A stretch of 64,000 nucleotides of DNA from Ectocarpus siliculosus (GCA_000310025.1 FN649750.1:3779504-3843503); one strand, 5' to 3'. Positions 1 through 11,490 are shown, numbered from the stretch's first letter. Made by a program: numbers and translations. The notes: a model not told the origin generated them from the letters alone.

Positions 1-17
1 TCTGGGGAAACAAGAGG

Positions 18-2021
18 GTGCGGATGGGCTACGGCCCAAAGGTTAAAGGTGGGAGGACGCACAAGTCGGGCAACAATGAAGCTATACTCTTCATGCGGAA
101 GATGCTGAAAGTGAATAGTGTAAATCCTGTCATGGACGTAGTGAGTGACGAGGATAAGGAGGCGTGTTACCGGGTGTTGGAAGCGGACTCAGATGCAATC
201 GGGGAGCACGCGGACGAAGCACACCTGTACCCGGAGGCTGAGCGGGATAGCATAGATGGCATAGCGAAAAAGCTGAAAAAGATCACGCTGAAGCAGTGGT
301 CAATGTTCAGCTGCGCCCTGAACATACTGGACGCAACGTCAGCGCCGTGTCTGCGCCCACAAGACATATTGGGGTGCAAGGCAAGAGACTTCCACATCCT
401 CATGGGTCTACTTCGCGCCATCCTTCGAGCGGGTTGCAAGAATGGCGAAGAGTTGGCGCGGAGCGAGTATGGGCTTGCTGTCAACCACACCAAGAGTTCG
501 AACTGCAAAGGTGAGAGAGTTTGTGTGCCTGTTTGTCTGTTTCCGCGGCATTTTGGTGTGCTGACATTGTGAGAGAATATGTACAATAATACCTGAACCT
601 GAAACCACTCTCTCTGTTCTCGCTCACTTTGTTTGTCTTAAATCGAAAGGCCCATACGCGGTCATGCTCGTGGTCGGGCGTCGATTGATTCGAGATCTGC
701 TGAAAACGAAACTGAGCCAAGCAATCGCCAAGCTCGAGAGGTCGGGGTAATCAGGTGATACTATTGCTAAAGAGCAAAAGAAGTACGCCATCGACCTTGA
801 AGAGAACATGGGCCCTATTACTGATTACGGCAAGACCTACAGTAGGACACGTTGTACTGTATGTACCGGTATGTGGGGACGTACTTGCTTGGTTTGCCAG
901 CTTTTGGTCCCAATATTTTGCGGTCAATGCATGTCACGGCTGTTTTGACCAAGGCTGTCAAAGAGGGAAAGAAGCACGATGACCCTGAAGTTGTGAACCT
1001 TTTTTCTCTGGCTAGACATGGCATCTTTGAGCGCGAGAAAACCTACAACATGGTGAAGCGCGAATTGCAAGTGGCTGATGGGGATACGTTTTAAGGTCAG
1101 AATCATGGACTAGCCCAAACATATGGAGAGGGCGATGAATCCGTGACCGCCGGCGATCAGGACGATTTTCCAAATTTGTTCGAACGAGAAGCAGGATTTG
1201 GGGAGACAAATGGCGCGAAGCAGATTGCAAGTATCACAAAAATGATGCAGCCTTCGATGGAGGCATTTTTCGGACCCAAGGGTGTAGATGGGTTTTTCCG
1301 ACAGTTTTGGGGGGGTATGAAACGTATGCGTACATGCCCTGATGCATCGGATGAAGATCATGATCCGGAGTTTGATGTGAGGTACATGAAACGCTTGAAA
1401 GAGCTTAAAAAGAAAATTCACCGTAAAAAGATAAAGGAGGAAATCGCGGAATGTGAGCGTACACTAGATGGTTTTAGAGATGGTGGTGTGAGTAGGGTCT
1501 CCAAACAGCCCACCGGAGAGAAAAGACCCGTGGGAGAAGTTGTGTCCGAACGCCAGTCGAAAGAATCGAATATTGTCAGGAGCAGGATGAAGAGGAGCAC
1601 CGAGTCGACTGATGCAGCCAAGTTGGAAGTTTTGAGAGAGATGCATGCGCTTTACACGTCGGCAGTGGGAAAGGAGTGTACATTTCCAAAAGGCGTGGAA
1701 TTTTCTCCCAAGTTGCGCACTATGCTTCAGCACGACGACCCGCAGAAGGATTTGAAGACAAAGCTGAGGAGGCAGAAGAATGAGAGAGCACTTTGCGTAG
1801 ACAATATCGTAGAGTTTCTCAAAGGAACTGATTCGGAGATCTGAGATCGATTTTACCAGGCCTTTGGTGGTAAAGGTGACAATGTAGAGCGGTTGGTCAC
1901 AAGGGTCAACAAGGGCAACGAAACTCCACAGTTTGTGTGGACGAGTGCTGTCTTGAGCAAGTGCGGGGAGGAAGAGTGCAAGTACTGTGTGAGTAAAATA
2001 AGAGGGATGTTGGTCGATTGA
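18..2021 (+). pseudogene. Decayed multi-exon gene, unknown function
   Basis: A chain of lysine-rich, acidic coding-looking segments runs along the plus strand. The first open segment (from 18) can end at a good donor after 510 (AAG|GTGAGA). It joins in phase to an acceptor at 648-649, giving a segment that meets an in-frame TAA at 748-750 and then continues in the same frame to about 840. A further segment starts near 895 and is interrupted by in-frame TAA (1092-1094) and TGA (1842-1844), yet coding-like sequence continues through both to TGA at about 2021. The largest uninterrupted piece (1095-1844) is highly charged and coiled-coil-like, and its last piece has a CGEEECKYC cysteine cluster. 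I do not recognise the family. Three in-frame stops suggest a pseudogene or an old transposon-derived gene. Undetected introns around the stops are the alternative. Confidence 0.42.
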
Positions 2022-2636
2022 TAGGTTAGAAATTACAAAGAAGGAATGAACTGGAAGTTCTGCACCAAATGCGTTCCCTCTCTACCGCCAAACACATGGC
2101 ACCCGCGCCTCGCGATGCACGTCCCGCGGGACACGTGTGGCCGCGCACATGAAATCACACACGGCGCGCCCTTTGGCCCCGTTCTCGCCGAAAATAGTGT
2201 TCGGGTAACAGTGGTAAAAAAACACGCGCGCCCAAGTCACTCAAATTTAAATCTCCACAGCGAGCAAAAATGACAACTCTCGCAAAAGATGCGCGAAAAA
2301 AGTAAAAGAAGGTTTGGTCAGGGATGCACTTTCTTTGCGCCTTGGGGGAGCGATCGAATGGCCAACACCATCGGGATCAATTGACGTCTTTACGGAAGAT
2401 GAGGTGATCGAGGTGACAGTATGTTCGGTCGTCATGTAGTACCCCATGTTTTCAGTCGCCGCCCTGTAAACCATCTTTCTGGTCCCCTCCGGACGCCTAG
2501 AACACGACACCCGAAGGTCTACGAGCACAGCTGAAGGAGGGGGGATAAAATCATTTGTAGGGGAGAGGCGGTGTTTTCTTGACGGAGCCGTCGGTCGGTG
2601 TGTGACACAAATATTTTCTGGTAGTTTGGTTGCTGT
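2022..2636. other. No gene seen
   Basis: I see no convincing coding sequence here. Short open frames exist on both strands but lack splice logic, domain motifs or a composition unlike the background. Confidence 0.5.
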
Positions 2637-3240
2637 CGGCAGTGTGACACCTTTGAAATTGAAAACGGGCACAGGCGGCGCACACATCACCTGCGATCTT
2701 CACAACACACAGAACACACACACACACAGCACACGCAGCACCCAACACATGTTGTGTGTGGTAGATGGAAGCAAGACGCCCTAGCGCTGCTGCTGCTGCT
2801 GCTGTTCGCGGTAGCCGTGGCAGCAGCAGCAGTGTATCAGCAGTAGTGTATCAGCAGCTGCTACGATGTAGCGGCGGAGAGAAGCGGCTTGGTAATGACG
2901 GTCAGACGTGGACAAACCAAAAGGCACAACGATCAGAGAGCTTGGCATACTGACGCAGTGGCGCTGCCTGCTGTCGGCAGTGTGACACCTGTGAAATTGA
3001 AAACGGGCACAAGCGGCGCACACATCACCTGCGATCTTCGCAACACACATCACACACAGCACATGCAGCACCCAACACATAGGGTGTGTAGTAGACGGAA
3101 GAAACACAGCCTAGTGTTGCTGCTGCTGCCGCTGCTGCTGCTGCCGCTGCTGCTGTCCGCGGTAACCGTAGCAGCAGTGCGGCAGCAGCAGCAGCAACAG
3201 CAAGGAGAACCAAAATTATTGCGAAAACCCACCGCAATTC
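2637..3240 (+). repeat. Two tandem copies of a CTG-rich dispersed repeat
   Basis: Two diverged direct copies (about 2637-2973 and 2974-3240) share the start GGCAGTGTGACACCT, then a GAAATTGAAAACGGGCAC block, a GGCGCACACATCACCTGCGATCTTC-type block, a CACACA stretch and a CTG/CAG microsatellite (2788-2845 and 3117-3203). A third, more diverged copy lies at about 57751-58065 in the same orientation, with the same order of blocks and the same tail (GCGGCGGA-AG-G, then a TGACNCAGYGGCRCTGC-like end). This makes it a dispersed family rather than a local duplication. ORFs over the CTG runs are shadows of the trinucleotide repeat. Confidence 0.6.
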
Positions 3241-3531
3241 CCCGAACGGTTACTTGAAGCGGGTAGATCAGATTGATCGGCACGCGCCACCCGCAGGCGT
3301 GCGCACCCCCGCTAATTTCCGCGAGAGAGGAGAGAGGGAAGAGAGCTCCAAACAAGCAGCGGCCGCAACAACAGCAGCAGCAGCAGCAGCCGCGACAGCC
3401 TCGCCGGGAAGTCGAGACACGGCCGCCGGGCACCGCGAAAGGTGAGCTGCACGACGTGTGTATGGAGGGTACGGATTTGCTTTTTGGGGCGGTTTTCGGG
3501 AATTTGAGTGGAGCCCAGCTCATTCCACGTG

Positions 3532-6104
3532 AGACCCATGTTATGGTCGCCAAATCATTGCGAGAATGTTTATATTTTCAAACATTTGCGGATAAAGATT
3601 TTGTTTCACTGTTTATGTGCGAGCAAATCTTCGGCAAACTATTCTCAAACATTTTGAAATGGGGCAAAAGTCGCTCGTTTGACAAAATATTCTCAAACAT
3701 TCTGAAATGGGGCGGGTCGCGAATATGTTTCCCAAGAGCGGCGAGATTAGTAGCCGACCGCCCGTTCCGTCCTAATTACCAATCACTGCGCAGTGCACAC
3801 TCAACGTAGCAAGCTCATAGAGGGATCCGGACAACCCTAGAGTCACCGTGTCAATGTTTTGCCGGCTGATACATGGCGGGAGCTCGTCAAGCGTGCACAA
3901 AAAAACAAACAGACAGGGGTGGTTTGGAGGGCACGGAGAAGCGTGGTTTGTGTCTCCGAACGGCGAAAAGTCGGCTGCTTGAGAGGTGAGGTGAGTACAA
4001 AACTATCCAGCTCTCGTCCTCTAGACCATCGATTCATGTTTTGTCTTCTTGGGTGTCTTCTGCGTCAACGGCTCTCATCCGGGTGTGCGTGGTTCAGCAG
4101 TGGGCGTACTCAACAGGCAGGGAGGCGCGTCGCTGTGAACTCGATGGGTTGACAAAGTCTTTTTGGGACGGAGGAACAATCCCTCTATATTCAAGTGAAA
4201 AAATAGACCGAAAAAAACGGTGTCCACAACTTTGCGCGCACAACGATGTGCCTCCCTGCCGGCTGAGCGCGCCCACTGCCAACCCACGCACAACCGGATG
4301 AGAGTCGTTGATGGAGAAGACACCCAAGAAGACAAAACATGAATCGATGATCTAGAGGACGAGAGCTGGATAGTTTTTTACTCGCGTGTCCTCTCAAGCG
4401 GCCGACTTTTCGCCGTTGGGAAGCGCTGACGCACGTTGTGGTCTCTTTTTGACACCGAGAACATTTTTTCTCGCACGCCCGGAGCGCTATCGCCACATAT
4501 TGGCGGGCACAGCATCAGCTCAGTGCATCAAGGGTTGTGGGGAGCCCTTGGCGAGCTCGTTACATTCAGTTTCCATGACGCATTTGTGGTTTGTCTGTCA
4601 CAAACCGTTTGGTAGCAGTAGACCACGATTCCCCGCCACAGGGGCGATGCATTTCGAGAAAACCACACGATAAAGAGTTTTTTGCTTATCTGTCTCAGAC
4701 TCTTTTCTATGATAGAGATGAGCTCGTTGTGGCATATTAAGAAAAAAAAAAAAAACGGTACTTCGACCCATGTTTATGGTCGCCAAATCTTTGAAAAAAG
4801 TCTTCAAATGTTGTCAAACATTTGCGCGCGAATATCTGCCAGAGGAACATTTGAGTACCGTTTTTATGGGCAAAACAATCTTTATCGTGTGGTTTCTCGA
4901 AATGCATCGCACGTGCGGCGGGAATCGTGGTCTACTGCTACCAAACGATTTGTGACAGACAAACCACAAATGCGTCATGGAAACTGATTGTAACGAACTC
5001 GCCAAGGGCTCCCCACAACCCTTGATGCACTGAGCTGATGCTGTGCCCGCCAATATGTGGCGATAGCGCTCCGGGCGTGCGAGAAAAAATGTTCTCGGTG
5101 TCAAAAAGAGACCAAAACGTGCGTCAGCGCTTCCCAACGGCGAAAAGTCGGCCGCTTGAGAGGACACGCGAGTACAAAACTATCCAGCTCTCGTCCTCTA
5201 GACCATCGATTCATGTTTTGTCTTCTTGGGTGTCTTCTCCATCAACGACTCTCATCCGGTTGTGCGTGGGTTGGCAGTGGGCGCGCTCAGCCGGCAGGGA
5301 GGCACATCGTTGTGCGCGCAAAGTTGTGGACACAACGTTTTTTTCGGTCTATTTTTTCACTTGAATATAGAGGGATTGTTCCTCCGTCCCAAAAAAGACT
5401 TTGTCAACCCATCGAGTTCACAGCGACGCGCCTCCCTGCCTGTTGAGTCCACTGCTGAACCACGCACACCCGGATGAGAGCCGTTGATGGAGAAGACACC
5501 CAAGAAGACAAAACATGAATCGATGGTCTAGAGGACGAGAGCTGGATAGTTTTGTACTCACCTCTCCTCTCAAGCAGCCGACTTTTTGCCGTTTGGAGAC
5601 ACAAACCACGCTTCTCCGTGCCCTCCAAACCACCCCTGTCTGTTTGTTTTTTTGTGCACGCTTGACGAGCTCCCGCCATGTATCAGCCGGCAAAACATTG
5701 ACACGGTGACTCTAGGGTTGTCCGGATCCCTCTATGAGCTTGCTACGTTGAGTGTGCGCTACGCAGTGGTTGGTGTTTAGGACGGAAGGGGCGGTCGGCT
5801 ACTAATCTCGCCGCTCTTGGGAAATATTTTCGCGACCCGCCCCATTTCAAAATGTTTGAGAATATTTTGTCAAACGAGCGACTTTTGCCCCATTTCAAAA
5901 TGTTTGAGAATAGTTTGGCGAAGATTTTCTCCCATAAACAGTGAAACAAAATCTTTGTCCGCAAATGTTTGAAAATATAAACATTTTCGCAAAGATTTGG
6001 CGACCATAAACATGGGCCTTAAATGTTCCTCTGGCAGATATTCGCGCGCAAATGTTTGACAACAAGATTTTTTTCAAAGACTTGGCGAGCATAAATATGG
6101 GTCT
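3532..6104. mobile_element. Nested fold-back (long inverted repeat) element
   Basis: Sequence from 3532 to about 4680 reappears as its reverse complement from about 4873 to 6010, with a central loop of about 190 bp. Each arm is itself a hairpin: about 3955-4140 pairs with 4225-4425 in the left half, and about 5130-5320 pairs with 5400-5595 in the right half. The outer ends are related (AGACCCAT... and its complement ...ATGGGTCT). A ~95-bp terminal unit at about 6010-6104 recurs inverted in the loop at about 4764-4858. Both outer ends abut CACGTG, which may be a short target duplication but is imperfect over nine bases. No transposase is visible. Open frames inside are mirror copies of each other and are not genes. 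Confidence 0.75.
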
Positions 6105-6849
6105 GAGCACGTGATGTCCACCCCACACGATGCCTGGTGGCCGAGGGCATTCGGACTCGTGGTGTGGATAGTTCCCGGCCCCCTTGTGTATTGCTGAAGC
6201 CTGGTGCACAACCGCTGCCGCCTCCCGGCCCTCCTTTGCATTTTTCCAAGGTCGTGTTTAGTACAGTACATACTGGACGTACTCGAGTATCTTACTCGAG
6301 CATTTTACTATACTCTGCCAATAGTAGGTTTAGTACAGCTTTCGAGACTGTACTAAACCAATAGTACGCTTTATTACAGCCCTCGATACTGTGCGGGGTG
6401 GAGAATCCTCACTCCGCGCAACGGGGGATGATCGCACCACGTTGTGTTAAAATGGTCAAGCTTCCTCGAGGCAGTTACACAGTGCTTACAACTGTCTCTG
6501 GAAGTGAAAGCACCAGAAAATAAATTAAGTCATACGTAGCTGTCATCCGTACGCAAGGAAGTAAGCACAAGATGCCGAACACCCTTAGCAGGATGGCAGC
6601 TCACCCTTCATGCGACTCGCCAAATACCTCACGGCGCTTCGCGCTTGGTGATGTGAGAGCCTGGTCCGGTGAGAACCCGGCATGCTCCGTCCCGGCTTTG
6701 TAGGGATGCGAGGTCAATGGTCAAACGACTACGGCATGCACGACTATGAGTACACCCCCCCCCCCCCACGTCCTGCTGCTACCTTGCACTCCAGTCTCGA
6801 TACACCCCTGTACAGCACCAGCAGCACCAGCAGCACCCTCAACTACAAA
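6105..6849. other. Gene-free stretch with small TAGTACAG hairpins
   Basis: The stretch upstream of the first epimerase start contains a perfect 12-bp stem hairpin at 6327-6359 (GGTTTAGTACAG / CTGTACTAAACC, loop of 9). Nearby are degenerate copies of TAGTACAG at 6259-6275 and 6370-6395 and of ACTCGAG at 6280-6300. A run of 13 C lies at about 6755-6767. The 5' UTR and promoter of the downstream gene presumably lie here, but no TATA box or initiator can be assigned. Confidence 0.45.
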
Positions 6850-9800
6850 ATGGAGTTCCGAAGAAGAAGCGCGACATCCTCCTTCGGCCTTGCGCTGCTC
6901 GGCCTTCTCGCCTCCACCACGCCCGCGGCAGCAGCTGACACCGCTTCCCCCAACGACCCCATCTCCAAGCCCGACTGCGACTCCGACATCGAGGTCTCGA
7001 TCCGGTACGCCGGCAACACGAAGCGCCTGTACCTCGAGTCGGCAGACGGCGAGACCCGCGGAGGCTGCGCTACCCTCGGGCAGGTCTGGGAGAGTCGGGC
7101 CGGCAAGGGGCCGCTGTACGCGGTGGACCCGGACTCTGGCGACGTGAGCGAGACCCAGACTGGCACGTGGCTCCTCACGGAGGAGCTGTACGTGGAGGAC
7201 GGCATCACGCTCAAGGTTGGTGTCGTCGGAACTAGCGTGCTTGTTTCATGATTCCAACGATAAAAGAAATTCATCCGAAAGTTCGTCACGTCAAGAACGT
7301 GGTACATAAAAGTCCAGCCGTGCTTTTTGGTTTCGTCGGGGATACAAATATAATTACTGTCCGACGCGTTGTTTAGCACCAGTCGAGGTTGCCCTGCTCT
7401 GGCTCTTGGCTTCGCCGTTTCTGGTTCAGTCTGCGGGTGATCTGCGGGTGATAAACCGATGCATTTGCCTCAGTTTGGATGCAACGACTTCGTCGCTTTC
7501 TCTGTGAAAATTTGAATATTTCATGTACATAAATTCAACCTGTACGGCGACGTTCCTCCTGTGTCTTGTATGCATACTTGCGATCTTAATTGTTTTGTGA
7601 ATTTTTTTATCTCGCATCTATTTTAGTCATTGCGGTAGCATTGCATAGAAGAATTATTCGCCCGCCGTTCTAATTATAGTTTGTTTTGAATCATCGCTTC
7701 TTCCACCGGTCAACAGGTGTACGGGACGGACGAGGGGGGAGATGCCGACGAACTCAGGTTGCTGAGCACAAGCGACACCTACATCAACCTCAGAGCATAC
7801 GGTGGCAGCCTGGACTTCGTGGGCACCAAGGTAAGCAAGCAGGGCGCAGCAAGCAATATACGCTTCTACGTGGTTTCTTGCCCGCGGGAAAGGCTCCTCC
7901 CCAAACCCAAGCCTTGTTTGCCGTGTGCGGGCCGGCGTTTTCCCGTCTATTTGCTGCTGCTGCTGTTCCCCTTGCCCTACGGAAAAACTACCGGCAATCG
8001 CACCTTTTTGTATGCCCACCAGGATCCACACCAGTCGATAACCTTTTCCAATCTCGCTTCCTCCGGTCCGGTCCATTGCCATCTATTCAACCAACCCATG
8101 TACTCAGGTATTCTCGTGGGACACGAGCACCAACTCGCCGGACGTCGTCGAAACCGACGGCCGGTCATACATCAGCGCCGTCTCTGAGATCGTCACCGAC
8201 GAGGACGAGTCTTGCGAGGGTCACGCCAAGAACACCATGGGGGAGGCCCGCATGGACATCGAGAACAGCGAGATCGGCTACCTGGGGTTCCAGGACAGCG
8301 AGAGCTACGGGCTCACGTGGAAGGTAGGCAATTTTGGTTGTCGTGTTTGATGGATGAATTTTAAGCGACGGGAAATGGGAAATCACTTGGCGGGTCGCGA
8401 GCCGGCTTGCACATCAAGACAGACCATGAAGAATATTTATTCTTACTTCCTACTCAACTACACAAACGAAACGCATGTTTTTGCTTTCAGCCAACGTCGT
8501 TGGGGCCATACTTCCGTCTACAGCAACGATGCCAACACTGCTGTTCCTTGATTGTTGCAACGCCGATGAACGTCCCTCCCAGGTTCGCGGGTTCTGCAAG
8601 GATAAGTCTAACCCGGAGATCTTCGACGACGTGAATGTGTACGGAAACATGTACGACAGCGACATCCACCACTTGCGCTTCGGCCTCTACACTGACGGTA
8701 AGATTCCCTCCCTTTTTTATGGAAATCGCTCGAATGGGTGACGCTAGCACCACCATTTTCCGTGGTCTGATCGCGATCTCAAAACCTTATAAAGTGCACT
8801 GCTTGTATCTTGCGGGGGTCAACAGCAGTCTAAAACTCATTCACGCCCTTCCTCTGTCCCGTCACACCGTCTGACAGGCCACCAGCAGGGAGGCCGGAGG
8901 AGGAACAAGATGCGCGACAACTCCGGATACGGTAACCTATTGATAAATCGCCTGAAAACTGGTCGGGCGCTCGCGACAAACGTGTGTGACATCGGGTCCG
9001 ACATCTATGTTACTTCTGAAGAATACGCTTATCTCGAAGGGTGTTATGAATACAGTTCGGACTTGGGTAATTCTAGATACCGTCATCATTACTATGATCC
9101 AGTTTCAAATGAGGCGTTAGACATGATCATTGAGTGGGACGAGAACGATGGTGTTAACAGTAACAGAGCCCTTATACAAGACGAGAGGTTGATGTGTACG
9201 ATGCCTGACTATTCAGGTGGTATCGTTTCTGGGGATGCCATTTTTGAGCCGTGTGTTGACCTAGACACTTTTGAGGACAATGGGAATGTCACTATGGAAA
9301 ATTTTGAAGAGATCCCCGGGAAGAGTGTATCTGTGACGTTCACGTGTGGATGCGAACTCCCCGAGGATCTAGGATATTGTAATTTCCAGCTTTCTGGTGG
9401 TGACGACAATCTAAGGGATACCGCTTCAGCTTTCTACACAGAACCCATCGATGGTTGTTACTATGCTGAGTATGATCTCAGTAGGCATTTTATGACGGAC
9501 GGGGAGTTTCCAGTAAAGTATGTATTGGACAGGGGAGAAAACCCCGTAAGCGGATTTAACTCGTATGAAGAAACAAGTCCAACTCTTGTAAAAGGATACC
9601 AGTTTCAGCCTGGAAATACCTATGTGAGTTATTACAATGGCGATTTTGACTTGAGTGAATTTTCATGGGTTTTTGATCTTGTTGGTGCGTATCACGAAAA
9701 TTTGAGCTACGATGACGACAATGATCCCTTAGTCATTTACGAGAATTATGCTATGTGGTCTCCCGAGGAAAAGGATAATCCTGAGGACATTGAATCGTGG

Positions 9801-9998
9801 TTTGCCATGCGTAGGGACGAGGATGGTGAGGTTTTCATCGAAGACGTTAGTAATCTGGTTTCATTCCAGTGTGGGTGTTCTAGTGATGTTGATGATGAGG
9901 ATGGGGTACTTGAAGGACTCACTAATGGCGCATATGTTGGATCTGGGATATTGGTGTCGGGATTAGTTGGTATTGTTACAATCTTGGCAATGATTTAA
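6850..9998 (+). CDS. Mannuronan C-5-epimerase 5' half fused in frame to unrelated ORF
   Basis: Five exons match the convergent paralogue at 13245-16972 in order, phase and length: 6850-7215, 7717-7830, 8108-8323, 8583-8697 and 8878-8931 (366, 114, 216, 115 and 54 nt; the paralogue has 354, 114, 216, 115 and 54). All introns between them are GT-AG. The start MEFRRRS is chosen because it matches the paralogue and opens a signal peptide ending near AAAADT. The family epimerises D-mannuronate to L-guluronate in cell-wall alginate. Similarity stops exactly at the exon-5 donor (TACG|GTAACC), so the exon bearing the catalytic GFDPHDD motif is absent. Reading through the donor, the frame stays open to 9998 without a stop and would give a 643-residue chimera. 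It is not an active epimerase unless exons were lost in assembly. Expression of the fusion is inferred only from the open frame. Confidence 0.7.
8932..9998 (+). other. Foreign-looking 355-residue coding segment, duplicated Cys module plus C-terminal membrane anchor
   Basis: This uninterrupted coding stretch follows the epimerase exon 5. Third positions are visibly richer in A/T than in the epimerase exons, and acidic residues, Tyr and Asn are frequent. Numbering from the Met at 8910, two modules are visible: residues 42-149 begin LEGCYEY and end FTCGCE, and residues 180-323 begin IDGCYYA and end FQCGCS. This suggests an internal duplication of a disulfide-bonded domain. Potential N-glycosylation sites are NVT (126) and NLS (264). 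Residues 341-362 are hydrophobic and end the protein (AYVGSGILVSGLVGIV...), fitting a tail anchor or GPI signal. I do not recognise the family. The insert may come from a transposon, a virus or another algal gene; its origin is unresolved. Confidence 0.6.
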
Positions 9999-10033
9999 GT
10001 TGAATGATTGGAAGATTTTTAGAATGGATCATT

Positions 10034-10266
10034 GGGGAGTTGTAAAGATTTTTGAAACGTTCAAACCGAAACGGAACTATTCACACCTCTCCGAGTACAC
10101 ACTTGAAGAGCAGGCCAAATAGGAGTCCGGTCTTCATTTTAGGGAAGGTTGGAAAAGAGAAGTGAATACATGTGGGCTCATCACAAAAGTGGTTATTTTC
10201 ACACTCCATATGCGGTCAGAACAGTACCGGTTCATTTTGAACGTTTCAAAAATCTCTACAACTCCC
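10034..10266. repeat. Inverted repeat, ~46-bp arms
   Basis: GGAGTTGTAAAGATTTTTGA... at 10035-10082 is mirrored by ...TCAAAAATCTCTACAACTCC at 10218-10265, with a spacer of about 135 bp. It lies just 3' of the chimeric ORF and could act as its 3' UTR hairpin or be a small fold-back element. Confidence 0.65.
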
Positions 10267-10324
10267 TGGAGGGCCTTTTTAAAAAACGGAAGTTTTTTGG
10301 GGGTCGCTGAAGTCTTTGAATGCT

Positions 10325-10692
10325 AGTTGTTAGTCAAAGGGAAAAGTATATTGTTTTTAAAAAGGACCTAAAACCATGCTAACTAAAAACTTAGAATTAC
10401 ATGGATTTAGGTATACTAAATACTAGTCAAAGGGAAAAGTATGTTGTTTTTAAAAAGGGTCCAAAACTGTGTTTTTTTTTATTTTTAGTTTACATGGTTT
10501 TCTATCTGGACGTAGTTTGGGACGTAGTTTGGGACGTAGTCTGTTTTCAAGTATTTATTTAAAACGCCAAATTTGGTTTGTCGGATCTTTGGATCTAATT
10601 TATCTATAATTGACTTGGTTTTACTGTATAGAAAACCATGTAAACTAAAAATTTAAATAGCACAGCTTTGGAACCTTTTAAAAAACAATACA
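10325..10692. mobile_element. AT-rich fold-back element with ~65-bp arms
   Basis: The block 10436-10506 (GTATGTTGTTTTTAAAAAGG..., ending ...ACATGGTTTTCTAT) is reverse-complemented at 10625-10692 (ATAGAAAACCATGTAAACTA...). The loop carries three tandem copies of GGGACGTAGTYT (10509-10541). A direct copy of the AGTCAAAGGGAAAAGTATRT segment lies at 10330-10385. No coding capacity is seen, so it is probably a MITE-like element. Confidence 0.6.
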
Positions 10693-10697
10693 TTCGA

Positions 10698-11237
10698 TTA
10701 AAGAAAGCACCGTATAACCCAACAACTCTGAGTACCATCCGTCTGAGTACCATCTTTCTCATCCGTCTCAATAGTATAGCTGTATTTCAACCCAGTACCA
10801 GGAGGGAGAGCATGGTTCCTCACATACTCATACACTTCCTCTTGGAAGTTAGAGCACGCAGACTTCATGATTTGACCCAGTGGAGTAGTATCCATAGCGA
10901 AGAAGATTACAAACAAGACAACACGACGAGGTCCATGGCCGTCGGAGTAGCCACGATGGATCCAAAACCACTGTCGCAACCCCAGCATATGAAACGCAGA
11001 GGTGGGATTTTCACCCCACCATTGCTACTTCCAATGTTCTTCGTCCTAGACGGCTTGCGCACTTTCTTCAAAGCCTCCCTTCTCTGCATACTTCATACAA
11101 GCTTTCAGAAATTTTATAGCTTCATCCCTCAGGATGACATTCATGCCCTCCTCCGAGTGTATGAGAGGAAGCTTGTGCCTCTTTTTCAAATAGTGAAGCC
11201 TTTCACACACTAGACGCGTAAAGCATAAAAGAGGCAA
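10698..11237 (-). other. Minus-strand ORF fragments, unknown
   Basis: Two minus-strand open pieces (11237-11046, and 10988-10698 in another frame) read as plausible protein: a basic and amphipathic N-terminal part (LPLIHSEEGMNVILRDEAI) and a part with one hydrophobic segment (RRVVLFVIFFAM) followed by an acidic, Thr-rich tail. A short intron or a frameshift would have to join them. Base composition resembles the foreign ORF at 8932-9998, so both may have arrived together. No family is recognised and this may be non-coding. Confidence 0.22.
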
Positions 11238-11490
11238 CAGACCAACTGTACGTGTTGGTCCACCTCTCTCTGCAGCGAAACTTTATGTTTCCTCTTCTGC
11301 ACTGATATGCACCGGTAGGTGTGGGTCATTTGAGCCTTAGGTACCAACGTAGACACGAATAGGTCTACTAATTGAATGTTGGGAAGGTTGAGTTGGGGTT
11401 CCCATGGGACGTCCCACGTGGGATCCCAATAGTGTCAGTACCTGGTTGAGTTGGAGCGAGCTCACGGCGGTAGATTTGGAGTAAAGGACT

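Noticed and set aside
4041-5477. Pairs of near-identical ORFs on opposite strands
   Set aside because: They are mirror images created by the fold-back element at 3532-6104, not duplicated genes.
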